A DNA stretch of 14,145 bases from Cyanobacteria bacterium UBA11370 (lineage in GTDB: Bacteria; Cyanobacteriota; Cyanobacteriia; Cyanobacteriales; Coleofasciculaceae): NCBI GenBank assembly GCA_003486645.1, contig DNGI01000346.1, forward strand, positions 23,680-37,824, written 5' to 3'. Every line of letters starts with the position of its first letter. Positions within the stretch are counted from its first letter, which is position 1. Under the pieces are notes generated by a model. The model did not search any database and was not told the DNA's origin. It saw nothing but the letters and a program-made list of their open reading frames with translations. Made by a program: the position numbers and the translations under genes. Positions 6,535 to 14,145 of the stretch are shown here, piece by piece.

Positions 6535-7134
6535 CTACGCTGCCACCATTTCTTGATGTTCAATTTTGGTGCCTAAAACTTTGAGAAATTCCGCTAACCA
6601 GTTAGGATGAGCAGGCCATGCCGGGGCAGTTACTAAATTACCATCCACCATTGCTTCATGAGCAGGAATGTTAGTATAAAATCCCCCGGCACGGATCACA
6701 TCGGGTCCACAAGCCGGATAAGCAGTACAGCTTTTTCCGTCTAAAACTCCAGCCGCTGCTAACACTTGCAATCCGTGACAAATTGAGGCAATTGGTTTAT
6801 TGGTTTGAGCAAAATGGCGGGTAATTTCTAACACATTTTCATTTAGACGTATATATTCCGGTGCCCTGCCTCCAGGAATAACTAAAGCATCATAATCCTC
6901 TGCTACTATTTCACTAAAGGTAGCATTCAGGGTGAAATTATGACCGGGTTTTTCGGTGTAGGTTTGGTCGCCTTCAAAATCATGAATAGCCGTTTTTACT
7001 GTTTCCCCAGCTTTTTTATCCGGGCAAACCGCATGAACAGTATGCCCAACCATTTGTAACGCCTGAAAAGGAACCATGACTTCGTAATCTTCTACAAAAT
7101 CACCAACCAGCATCAAAATTTTCTTGCCACTCAT
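6535..7134 (-). CDS. DJ-1/PfpI family protein
   Basis: 199 residues, a single alpha/beta DJ-1/PfpI domain with the normal family length. The nucleophile elbow is Ser-Ile-Cys-His-Gly (117-121), giving C119 with H120. E18, just ahead of Val-Met-Val-Pro, aligns with E18 of human DJ-1, the partner of the reactive cysteine. Ile-Pro-Gly-Gly-Arg-Ala-Pro-Glu-Tyr (86-94) is the usual oxyanion-side loop. Family members act as glyoxalase III/deglycases, chaperones or oxidative-stress proteins; a few are called proteases. Which of these applies cannot be decided here. The start is supported by AGGAG (complement of 7146-7150) eleven bases upstream. The gene is divergent from the HtrA-type protease across 268 bases, which suits a shared protein-damage response, but no common operator was found. 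Confidence 0.92.
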   Translation of the reverse strand: MSGKKILMLVGDFVEDYEVMVPFQALQMVGHTVHAVCPDKKAGETVKTAIHDFEGDQTYTEKPGHNFTLNATFSEIVAEDYDALVIPGGRAPEYIRLNENVLEITRHFAQTNKPIASICHGLQVLAAAGVLDGKSCTAYPACGPDVIRAGGFYTNIPAHEAMVDGNLVTAPAWPAHPNWLAEFLKVLGTKIEHQEMVAA

Positions 7135-7402
7135 AGTTCTAACTACTCCTGTATCAAGACTTAACGATCTAAATGAGCTAATTTTACTCTGGAAAGAGAT
7201 GCAAGCAGCAACTCAGCCAAAGTGATCGCCCTGATCCCTAACGTTTATATTAGCGAAACACATCCGTCACACCAACGTCATAAAGACGGTCTACATTAAT
7301 AAATGTCAGGAGTCGGGAGTGGGGGAACGCAGAGAATCTGAATCCTGAATCCTGACTCAGTGAATTCTAACTTCTTTAACTTTACTACTCAACCGAATCA
7401 TT
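7135..7402. other. divergent spacer between the DJ-1 and HtrA genes
   Basis: These 268 bases must hold both promoters. TATATT at 7246-7251 is a possible -10 toward the protease but has no recognisable -35. CCGTC (7265-7269) and GACGG (7286-7290) form a weak inverted repeat. Around 7307-7360 lie GTCAGGAGTCGGGAGT and GAATCCTGAATCCTGACT, partly inverted heptamer-type repeats common in cyanobacterial spacers. No RNA gene was seen. Confidence 0.4.
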
Positions 7403-8638
7403 ATGGTATTAGACACTCAAAGCCCAAATTCTCATCACACCACTGCTTCTGCTTTCAAAAAAGCAGCAACCTATTTATCTTTAGTATTACTAGGTGCTGG
7501 TGTCACCTTTGGAGCCAACTATTTTACTTTACACCAACCCAAAACTATTACTACATCTCCAGTTCCATCATCCGCAGTAGCGGGAATCATTCCTACACGC
7601 AACCCTTTAGCCACTCAAAATGGTAATTTTATTACCCAAGTGGTGGACAAAGTTGGGCCTGCGGTGGTGCGAATTAATGCGTCGAAAACCGTCAATCAAG
7701 AAATTCCAGATGCTTTTAATAACCCCTTCTTCCGAGATTTCTTTGGGTTTGAATCTCCTAATCAACCTCAACAGCGTGTTGAACGAGGAACCGGATCGGG
7801 TTTCATTCTGAATACCGACGGTCATATTCTCACTAATGCACACGTTGTTGATGGTGCAGATCAGGTTGATGTCGTTCTCAAAGATGGTCGTACTTTTCAG
7901 GGTAAAGTGTTAGGAACTGACCCTGTTACTGATGTTGCGGTGATTAAAATTGATGCCGACAATTTGCCCACTGTCTCGATGGGTAATTCTGATGAACTGA
8001 AACCCGGAGAATGGGCGATCGCTATCGGTAATCCTTTGGGTTTAGATAATAGTGTAACTACAGGTATTATCAGTGCAACAGGTCGTTCAAGTTCTCAAGT
8101 TGGTGTTCCTGATAAGCGCGTTCAATTCATCCAAACTGATGCGGCAATTAATCCTGGTAATTCGGGTGGTCCTTTACTGAATGCGTCTGGTCAAGTGATT
8201 GGAATTAATACAGCGATTATCCAAGGTGCCCAAGGTTTAGGTTTTGCCATTCCCATTAATACGGCACAACGAATTGCCGATCAATTGATTACCAAAGGTA
8301 GCGTAGACCATCCATTTTTAGGGATTCAAATGGTGACATTAACGCCAGAATTGAAGGAAAATATTAATAGTAATCCGAATTCGAGTCTAACTGTAGATCA
8401 AGATCGAGGCGTACTCATTGCTAGAGTGATGCGAAATTCCCCAGCTAATAACGCTGGATTGCGGGCGGGTGATGTGATCCAAAAAATTAATAATCAACCC
8501 GTTACTAATGCTGAAGATGTGCAAAAGGCAGTTGAAAATACTGAGGTAGGGAATGACTTGAAACTCGAATTACGGCGCGATCGCAAAACGATCCAAGTTA
8601 CAGTACGTCCCGGTGCTTTTCCCTCTCAGAATAACTAG
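7403..8638 (+). CDS. HhoA/HhoB/HtrA-family periplasmic serine protease (Deg protease)
   Basis: 411 residues. One hydrophobic segment (about 21-41) is a signal anchor, placing the rest in the periplasm or thylakoid lumen. Residues about 75-295 form the trypsin-like domain with the full triad: H147 (Thr-Asn-Ala-His-Val-Val), D177 (Thr-Asp-Val-Ala-Val) and S254 (Gly-Asn-Ser-Gly-Gly-Pro-Leu). One PDZ domain follows (about 302-402), with Gly-Leu-Arg-Ala-Gly-Asp-Val-Ile at 352-359. The single PDZ and the Asn-Pro-Phe-Phe-Arg-Asp-Phe-Phe-Gly insert (107-115) fit the cyanobacterial Deg set (HhoA, HhoB, HtrA in Synechocystis). I cannot tell which of the three. It degrades misfolded extracytoplasmic proteins, notably under heat and light stress. 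No Shine-Dalgarno is visible before the ATG. Two HIP1 octamers lie in the gene (8015, 8577). It is convergent with the sensor kinase gene. Confidence 0.95.
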   Translation: MVLDTQSPNSHHTTASAFKKAATYLSLVLLGAGVTFGANYFTLHQPKTITTSPVPSSAVAGIIPTRNPLATQNGNFITQVVDKVGPAVVRINASKTVNQEIPDAFNNPFFRDFFGFESPNQPQQRVERGTGSGFILNTDGHILTNAHVVDGADQVDVVLKDGRTFQGKVLGTDPVTDVAVIKIDADNLPTVSMGNSDELKPGEWAIAIGNPLGLDNSVTTGIISATGRSSSQVGVPDKRVQFIQTDAAINPGNSGGPLLNASGQVIGINTAIIQGAQGLGFAIPINTAQRIADQLITKGSVDHPFLGIQMVTLTPELKENINSNPNSSLTVDQDRGVLIARVMRNSPANNAGLRAGDVIQKINNQPVTNAEDVQKAVENTEVGNDLKLELRRDRKTIQVTVRPGAFPSQNN

Positions 8639-8809
8639 ACCTGATCGGGAAGAATAGAAACAAGGGGGATAAAGGGGAAAGAAATTACTGAGTAGGTCGG
8701 CTAAGATGTTGTGCATCTAAATTGCAGATTCTTCAGTTAAGAAACAAGCGGTTAAAACCTCGCCCCTCCCCCTCTCTATATCAACAGCCAATTTAAACCC
8801 CTAACTGAA
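8639..8809. other. convergent spacer between protease and sensor genes
   Basis: 171 bases where two genes converge. AGATGTTGTGCATCT (around 8704-8718) is a 5-bp hairpin followed by TAAATTGCAGA, a spacer motif that looks repeat-like. AGGGGGA (8663-8669) and TCCCCCT (8767-8773) are distant inverted repeats. No convincing T-run terminator was found for either gene. Confidence 0.35.
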
Positions 8810-11800
8810 TTAAACTCCCCATTCTGAATTCTCTATTTTCAAGGTAGAACTGATATTAAAAGAAGCCTCCTCACAGGTTTGGACATAAAATTGGGCGGCT
8901 TTATCGACTGAGTTTATTTCTAGTATTTTTTGGAAAATTTGACAAGCTTCCTGAAATTCTTTTTCGTGGTACAGCATGACTCCTTTTTCAAATTCGGTTT
9001 TAGTTTGTAACTTTAACTCTTTAATTTGAGTCACTTCGGCATCGAAAACTTCAAATACAGCGACTAACTCTGTTTTGCCTTTAACTTGAACTTGACCGAG
9101 AAATCGATAGTGATATCGGCTTAAATCTTCCAGACTAAATAACGTCTGACCGCTAATGATAATTGAAGCCCCATAGATTTTGGTTAAAGTTTCCAAACGA
9201 GAGGCTAAGTTAACAGCATTAGAAATCACGGTGCTTTCCATTCGCTGTTCTTCCCCAATTGTCCCCAACATTAAACTCCCTGTATGCAAGCCCACGCCAA
9301 TACTGATAGGTGAATAGCCAGCTTTTTGGCGATCGCTATTATAAAGTAAGACTTGTTTCTGCATTTCAATAGCGGCGTGCAATCCATCTTCTGGTTTCTG
9401 GGGAAATAAAGCCATAATCGCATCGCCAATATATTTATCAATAAATCCATTGTGTTTACGAACAATTGGCCCAACTCGACTCAAATAGGAATTAAGAAAA
9501 TCAAAGTTTGCCTTGGGAGACATACCCTCTGAAAGGGTAGTAAAGTTACGAATATCCGCAAATAAAATTGACATTTCTTGCTGTACTTGGTCGCCTAAAC
9601 GAACCTCGACAATACTTTCACGTCCGAGGAAACGGAGAAACTCATAAGGCACAAAGCGACCGTAAGCACTACTAATTTTAGATAGATTAATATGAGTTTT
9701 AATTCGGGCTAAAAGTTCATTTTTGAGAATAGGTTTAGTGACATAATCATTCGCCCCCGCTTCTAAGCCTGCTACTAAGTCCGAGACTTGATTTTTAGCG
9801 GTTAACATCACCACGGGTATTTCATTAGCTGGAAACTGCTGGCGAATTTTGCGGCAGACTTCATAGCCAGACATTTTCGGCATCATAATGTCGAGTACAA
9901 TCAGATCCGGCCTCAAACCATTATTCAGCTTTTCTAATGCTTCAATTCCATTATTAGCTTGGATGATGGCATAGTTTTGAAGAGACAAATGATTAGCAAC
10001 AACTTGCAGATTAATCGGTTCATCGTCCACTACGAGAATCGTTAATTGACTATTGGCGGTGAGAGAAGGGGAGAGGGGGATAGAGGGAGATACGTCATTT
10101 TCCCGCACTTTGATAACGGATTGATTGAGATCTAATGTTTGATTTGATGCTTGATCTAACGGTTGGAATGTAATCGGTAGGCTAAAGATGAATCGGGAAC
10201 CCACAGCGAGTTCTGATTCAACCCGGATTGTGCCGCCGTGCAATTCAACCAGTTGTTTAGTAATACTTAGTCCCAACCCTGTACCACTATAGGGTCGGGA
10301 AATGGACGCGTCAACTTGCTCGAAGGATTTGAAAATATCAGTAAATTGGTCAGCAGAAATGCCAATACCAGTATCAGAAACAGTGACTTCTATGAGGGGG
10401 GTTGGGGTAGAGGAATCGATCACAATAGCGGATACAGTAACTGATCCCGTGTCAGTGAATTTGATGCCGTTTCCTATCAGATTGTACATGATTTGTTGGA
10501 GGCGATTTTCGTCTCCATCCACGGCCGGAAGATCCCAAGGAATCTCGTTTTTTAAGGTGAGAGGTTTGTTTTTAACTAAGGGTTGGCAAAGAGTTAGGAC
10601 GACTTCTACGATTTGTCGGAAATCTATTGGCTTTCGTTGCAGTTCAATATCCCCATTCTTAAGTTTGGAAAAATCCAGGATATCGTTAATTAAACTAGCC
10701 AGACGTTTACCACTAGAAACAATCATTGAGAGGTTGGTAATTTGCGCTTCAGTCAGTTGACCTGCTGCACCATCAATGAGGGATTCAGCGATACCAATAA
10801 TACCGTTGAGGGGGGTACGGAGTTCGTGGGAAGTATTTGCTAAAAATTCATCTTTGAGTTTGTCGAGGCGTTGTAAGGCGGTATTTTTGGCTTCGAGTTG
10901 TTGAGTAAATCGCCGGCGATCGCGTTCGGCTTGTTTGCGTTCGGTAATGTCTTGAAAGGCGGCGATCGCATAAATAATTTTATTGCTTTCATCAAAAATA
11001 GGAGTTGCCCATACTTCCAGGGGAATACGTTTATCTCCTTTACGAATTTCCGTATTATCAACGGTGGCAGGTTCCCCATTTAAGGCTCGCACAATCGGTT
11101 GATCCTGGCTAGGATAGAGTTGGTTTGTCCCCTCAAGATAGGCGTGATAAATTTCTGGAAATTCTTCTGTAGTTGCGTTGGGCGAAATTCCTTTTCCTAA
11201 TAATTCTTGTGCTGTTTGATTGGCGTAGTAAGTTTTTCCCTCTCCATCAATAACAAACAAACCAACCGGGACAGCTTCTAAAAATTGTGCCAGTCGTCTT
11301 TCACTTTCTCGCAGTAAAGTATTTTCCCGTTCTTTAGCTTGAGTACGCCACTGAACGTAGCCAAGAACTGCTGTAATTAAGGTAATAGTATATAAACTGT
11401 AAGCCCACCAAGTTTTCCATGGAGGTGGGGAAATAATCAGTTTAATCGAAGTGCCCTCTTCATTCCACACGCCGTCATTGTTTGAGCCTTTGACTCTAAA
11501 GGTATAAGTACCGCCATCGAGGTTAGTGTAGGTGGCATAGCGTTGAGTACCTGCGTAAATCCAATCGTTATCAAATCCTTCCAATTTGTAGGCGTATTGA
11601 TTTTTGGCTGGATTGGTATAGTCGAGGGCGGCAAATTCAAATCCAAAGAATCTATCTTTGTAGGATAGTTTAAGTTCTTTGAGTTGGGTAATTGATTGAT
11701 CGAGTTTGACGCTTTGATTGAATTTTTTAAAATCCGTTAAAACCATGGGTGGAATGTGGGGATTATCTTTCACTTGGTCAGGGTAAAAGGCAGTAAATCC

Positions 11801-13912
11801 ATTTTGACCCCCAAAAAACAGTTCTCCACTTTGACTTTTGTAAGCAGCTAAGACGTTAAACTGATTGCTAGAAAGACCATCATCCATATCGTAGTTTCTA
11901 AAGGTTTTAGTTTGGAAATTAAATTTGGATAATCCTTTGGAACTACTAATCCAGAGATTCCCCTGATGATCAGCCAGGATCGCTCCTAGATAATCCGTTG
12001 GCAGACCGTCTTTCTGAGTGTAATGGGTAAATTCCTGGGTTTCGGGATTGAATTGATTGAATCCACCTTCTGTAGCAATCCAGAGGTTGCCGGATGGGTC
12101 TTCATAGATTGACCCAACTCGGTTACTACTCAAGGTATTGGAGTTCTGGGGGTCGTGTTGGTAATGGGTGAATGTTCCGGTGGCGCGATCAAAGAGGTCA
12201 AGTCCTCCGCCATAAGTGCCAACCCATAATCGACCGTGGGAGTCTTCATAGATCTCCAAAATCAAATTTTCACTCAGGCTATTAGGTTCCTTAGAGTCAT
12301 GACTCCAATGAGTGAATTTGCCAGTCCTAGGGTCAAATTTGTTGAGTCCGCCACCCAAAGTGCCCATCCACAACGTGCCGGAACGGTCTTCATAGATGGC
12401 TAGAACTGTATTATCACTGAGACTATTCGGGTCTTCAGGGTCGTGATTGTAATGGATGAATGTTTCTGTGGTTGGCTCGAATCGATTTAATCCGCCATCG
12501 CCTCCAATCCACAACTGACCGGAACGGTCTTCATGAATTGCCCAAACACTATCACCGCTCAAACTCTTGAGATCGTTAGGGTTATGCGTGTAATGAGTAA
12601 CTTTATTTGTTGCTCGATCAAGTCGGTTAAGTCCTCCGTTCGTTGTGCCGATCCAAACTGTACCGGAACGGTCTTCATACACTGACCAGACTCCATCACC
12701 ATGCAAGCCATTTGGGTTATCTGGTTCGACTTTGTAAGAGTGAAACTTGTGTTTAGCTGGATTAAATTGATTCACCCCGTTCAACCAAGTGCCGATCCAA
12801 ATAGCCCCTGTGAAGTCTGTATTAATAGACAAAACGTTATTTTCACTCAAGCTATTAGGTTTGTTGGGATTGTTTGAGTAATGTGTCCATGTTTTTCGAG
12901 CTGGGTCGAGTAGGTCTATACCCTGACCCGCATAACTCCCATCCCAGGTTCCCGATCCAATCCAGAGATTACCGAAGAGGTCTTCAGAAATAGCACTGAC
13001 TGCATTATGACTCAAGCTATTGGAGTGATTCGGGTCGTGGGTGTAATGGATAAATTGCTCAGTTTCTCGGTTAAAGCGATTGAGTCCACCGCCATTGGTA
13101 CCAATCCACAAAACACCTGTTTGGTCTTCATGGATGGCACTGACTGCATTATGACTCAAGCTATTGGAGTGATTCGGGTCGTGGGTGTAATGGATAAATT
13201 CCTCAGTTTCTCGGTTAAAGCGATTGAGTCCACCGCCATTGGTACCAATCCACAAAACACCTGCTTGGTCTTCATGGATGGCACTGACTGCATTATGACT
13301 CAAGCTATTGGAGTGATTTGGGTCGTGGGTGTAATGGATAAATTGCTCGGTTTCGCGGTCAAATTGATTGAGTCCACCACCTTGAGTCCCAATCCAAAGC
13401 AGACCAAAACGGTCTTCAGCAATGGCAGTAACGGCATTATCGCTCAAGCTATTAGGCTGGTTCGGCTGGTAAGTATAGTGGATAAATTGTTCGGTTTCCT
13501 GGTCAAAGCGATTGAGTCCGCCACTTTGAGTCCCAATCCAGAGCATACCGAAACGGTCTTCATAGATCGCTGAAACCCAATTATCTGATAAGGAATTCAA
13601 TTGTGTGGGATCATGTTTGTAGAGGATAAAGTTGTATCCGTCATATTTATTTACCCCCTCCTGGGTACAAAACCACATGAATCCTTTGTGGTCTCGCAGT
13701 AGACAATTAACTCCTACCAAGCCATGATCCGCTGCTAGCCGCTCGAATGTAATATCAGAGGGTTGGGCATACCCATTGGCTTGCCAGCTCAGGAAGATTA
13801 TTATACTGAGTAGAACTATCTGAATCCATTGGAGAATCGGGTGAACTATTCGGGAACGTAGGCAGGGGATGCCCATAGAACAATCTTTGATCTGCAATAG
13901 ATTGATGCCCAT
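8810..13912 (-). CDS. propeller-sensor hybrid histidine kinase fused to a receiver and adenylate cyclase
   Basis: 1700 residues, one frame. Signal sequence 26-49 with a likely cut after Gly-Tyr-Ala. Fourteen two-component-regulator propeller blades (about 77-710; mostly Leu-Trp-Ile-Gly-Thr then Gly-Gly-Leu-Asn-x-Phe), probably two seven-bladed propellers. Y_Y_Y domain about 745-828. One membrane helix about 835-855. PAS 870-992. HisKA with phospho-acceptor H1029 (Ser-His-Glu-Leu-Arg-Thr-Pro). HATPase with N1144/N1148, D1180-x-G-x-G and G1210-T-G-L-G. Receiver 1290-1408 with D1296/D1297, phospho-acceptor D1341, T1371 and K1393. Class III cyclase about 1415-1622 with metal aspartates D1453 and D1497, K1493, T1561, N1568 and R1572. 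The C-terminus (1636-1682) looks like one TPR-type helix pair. The periplasmic half resembles Bacteroidetes HTCS sensors; the cytoplasmic half resembles cyanobacterial CyaC. Predicted job: a periplasmic ligand controls autophosphorylation and, through the receiver, cAMP synthesis. Met13 (13876) is an alternative start; neither start has a clear Shine-Dalgarno. No partner gene is adjacent. Confidence 0.96.
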   Translation of the reverse strand: MGINLLQIKDCSMGIPCLRSRIVHPILQWIQIVLLSIIIFLSWQANGYAQPSDITFERLAADHGLVGVNCLLRDHKGFMWFCTQEGVNKYDGYNFILYKHDPTQLNSLSDNWVSAIYEDRFGMLWIGTQSGGLNRFDQETEQFIHYTYQPNQPNSLSDNAVTAIAEDRFGLLWIGTQGGGLNQFDRETEQFIHYTHDPNHSNSLSHNAVSAIHEDQAGVLWIGTNGGGLNRFNRETEEFIHYTHDPNHSNSLSHNAVSAIHEDQTGVLWIGTNGGGLNRFNRETEQFIHYTHDPNHSNSLSHNAVSAISEDLFGNLWIGSGTWDGSYAGQGIDLLDPARKTWTHYSNNPNKPNSLSENNVLSINTDFTGAIWIGTWLNGVNQFNPAKHKFHSYKVEPDNPNGLHGDGVWSVYEDRSGTVWIGTTNGGLNRLDRATNKVTHYTHNPNDLKSLSGDSVWAIHEDRSGQLWIGGDGGLNRFEPTTETFIHYNHDPEDPNSLSDNTVLAIYEDRSGTLWMGTLGGGLNKFDPRTGKFTHWSHDSKEPNSLSENLILEIYEDSHGRLWVGTYGGGLDLFDRATGTFTHYQHDPQNSNTLSSNRVGSIYEDPSGNLWIATEGGFNQFNPETQEFTHYTQKDGLPTDYLGAILADHQGNLWISSSKGLSKFNFQTKTFRNYDMDDGLSSNQFNVLAAYKSQSGELFFGGQNGFTAFYPDQVKDNPHIPPMVLTDFKKFNQSVKLDQSITQLKELKLSYKDRFFGFEFAALDYTNPAKNQYAYKLEGFDNDWIYAGTQRYATYTNLDGGTYTFRVKGSNNDGVWNEEGTSIKLIISPPPWKTWWAYSLYTITLITAVLGYVQWRTQAKERENTLLRESERRLAQFLEAVPVGLFVIDGEGKTYYANQTAQELLGKGISPNATTEEFPEIYHAYLEGTNQLYPSQDQPIVRALNGEPATVDNTEIRKGDKRIPLEVWATPIFDESNKIIYAIAAFQDITERKQAERDRRRFTQQLEAKNTALQRLDKLKDEFLANTSHELRTPLNGIIGIAESLIDGAAGQLTEAQITNLSMIVSSGKRLASLINDILDFSKLKNGDIELQRKPIDFRQIVEVVLTLCQPLVKNKPLTLKNEIPWDLPAVDGDENRLQQIMYNLIGNGIKFTDTGSVTVSAIVIDSSTPTPLIEVTVSDTGIGISADQFTDIFKSFEQVDASISRPYSGTGLGLSITKQLVELHGGTIRVESELAVGSRFIFSLPITFQPLDQASNQTLDLNQSVIKVRENDVSPSIPLSPSLTANSQLTILVVDDEPINLQVVANHLSLQNYAIIQANNGIEALEKLNNGLRPDLIVLDIMMPKMSGYEVCRKIRQQFPANEIPVVMLTAKNQVSDLVAGLEAGANDYVTKPILKNELLARIKTHINLSKISSAYGRFVPYEFLRFLGRESIVEVRLGDQVQQEMSILFADIRNFTTLSEGMSPKANFDFLNSYLSRVGPIVRKHNGFIDKYIGDAIMALFPQKPEDGLHAAIEMQKQVLLYNSDRQKAGYSPISIGVGLHTGSLMLGTIGEEQRMESTVISNAVNLASRLETLTKIYGASIIISGQTLFSLEDLSRYHYRFLGQVQVKGKTELVAVFEVFDAEVTQIKELKLQTKTEFEKGVMLYHEKEFQEACQIFQKILEINSVDKAAQFYVQTCEEASFNISSTLKIENSEWGV
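12993..13350. repeat. 144-bp tandem repeats inside the sensor gene (propeller blades)
   Basis: Units at 12993-13136 and 13137-13280 differ at only two of 144 positions by eye. A third unit from 13281 matches for about 65 bases with one change, then diverges. Each unit encodes one 48-residue blade (about residues 211-307 for the near-identical pair). The other blades of the same gene have diverged far more, so this pair points to recent duplication or gene conversion. Confidence 0.9.
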
Positions 13913-13976
13913 TCAAGCAAAAAATGTTTCCCTGTCTAGGTTTGAAGCCATTCTATCCTCACTTTTCGTCTAAGTA

Positions 13977-13991
13977 CTGCTGATACAGCAG
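13977..13991. promoter_or_regulatory. inverted repeat CTGCTGATACAGCAG upstream of the sensor gene
   Basis: A perfect 6-bp inverted repeat with a three-base centre lies 65-79 bases upstream of the sensor start. Both size and position suit an operator or a leader hairpin. No -10/-35 pair could be fixed near it, so this is a weak call. Confidence 0.25.
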
Positions 13992-14061
13992 AATTGAGCA
14001 AAATGAGGAAAAAATCTTTTTTTCTTCTTCATAAATAAATTTAGGGGCTTCAAACCCTTTT

Positions 14062-14118
14062 GGCAGAGGGAAAACAAAATCTTCCCTTCTGCCTTCTGCC
14101 CTCTGCCCTCTGCCTTTC
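14062..14118. repeat. CTGCC-type heptamer repeats with an inverted partner
   Basis: GCCTTCT, GCCCTCT, GCCCTCT and GCCTTTC follow one another at 14091-14118, preceded by CCCTTCT. GGCAGAGGG at 14062-14070 is the exact inverse of CCCTCTGCC, which occurs at 14099-14107 and 14106-14114, so a 9-bp stem can form in two registers. This is a typical cyanobacterial short tandem repeat in a spacer. Confidence 0.7.
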
Positions 14119-14145
14119 TTCGGTGATTAATGATTACTAAAAACG

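Noticed and set aside
10302..10760. 152-codon + strand frame
   Set aside because: It lies opposite the HATPase/HisKA region, which carries clear kinase motifs on the minus strand; this frame has no recognisable motif.
12993..13350. CRISPR-like array
   Set aside because: The units are contiguous 144-bp coding repeats with no spacers, in frame with propeller blades.
13007..13573. 188-codon open frame on the + strand with internal repeats
   Set aside because: It lies wholly opposite the propeller part of the sensor gene. Its repeats are the reverse reading of the 144-bp blade repeats.
1..14145. tRNA, rRNA, known riboswitch, origin of replication
   Set aside because: Reading both strands I saw no cloverleaf with a T-loop, no rRNA segment, no recognisable riboswitch core and no DnaA-box cluster.

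Overview
The window looks like cyanobacterial chromosome. At least ten copies of the HIP1 octamer GCGATCGC are visible (for example at 484, 841, 3177, 4121, 4720, 8015, 8577, 9329, 10916 and 10962). About 0.2 would be expected by chance in 14 kb. The gene families agree: a HetL-like pentapeptide-repeat protein, an HhoA/HhoB/HtrA-type protease, and a CyaC-like kinase-receiver-cyclase core. Short heptamer repeats and a probable MITE in the spacers also fit a filamentous or colonial cyanobacterium. I cannot name the genus.

Layout, left to right. Positions 1-450 hold no secure gene, only a GGATG-rich repeat at the edge and the long leader of the next gene. A hemerythrin-type helical protein (451-1488, +) ends at a clear intrinsic terminator. 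A pentapeptide-repeat protein (1853-2725, +) and a GPH-family sugar:cation symporter (2939-4363, +) follow. A four-helix YvlD/phage-holin-IV-type membrane protein (4467-4835, -) is divergent from a tiny Pmp3/YqaE membrane protein (5030-5221, +). The next spacer carries a probable 156-bp MITE. A coiled-coil protein of unknown function (5521-6285, -) and a DJ-1/PfpI protein (6535-7134, -) follow; the latter is divergent from an HtrA-family periplasmic protease (7403-8638, +). Convergent to the protease is a 1700-residue sensor protein (8810-13912, -), which fills over a third of the window.

The sensor is the most unusual item. A secreted N-terminus carries 14 two-component-regulator propeller blades and a Y_Y_Y domain, as in the hybrid two-component sensors of Bacteroidetes. 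It continues through one membrane helix into PAS, histidine kinase and receiver domains. It ends in a class III nucleotidyl cyclase instead of an AraC-type DNA-binding domain. Residues in the cyclase predict adenylate cyclase activity of the IIIb (CyaC) type. The inferred role is to turn a periplasmic signal, through phosphorelay, into cAMP. Two adjacent blades are almost identical at DNA level, so the sensor face appears to be still changing by tandem duplication.

The middle of the window (YvlD-like, Pmp3, coiled-coil, DJ-1, HtrA) has a membrane and protein-stress flavour. The genes are on different strands with their own spacers and do not form an operon, so any functional link is only a suggestion.
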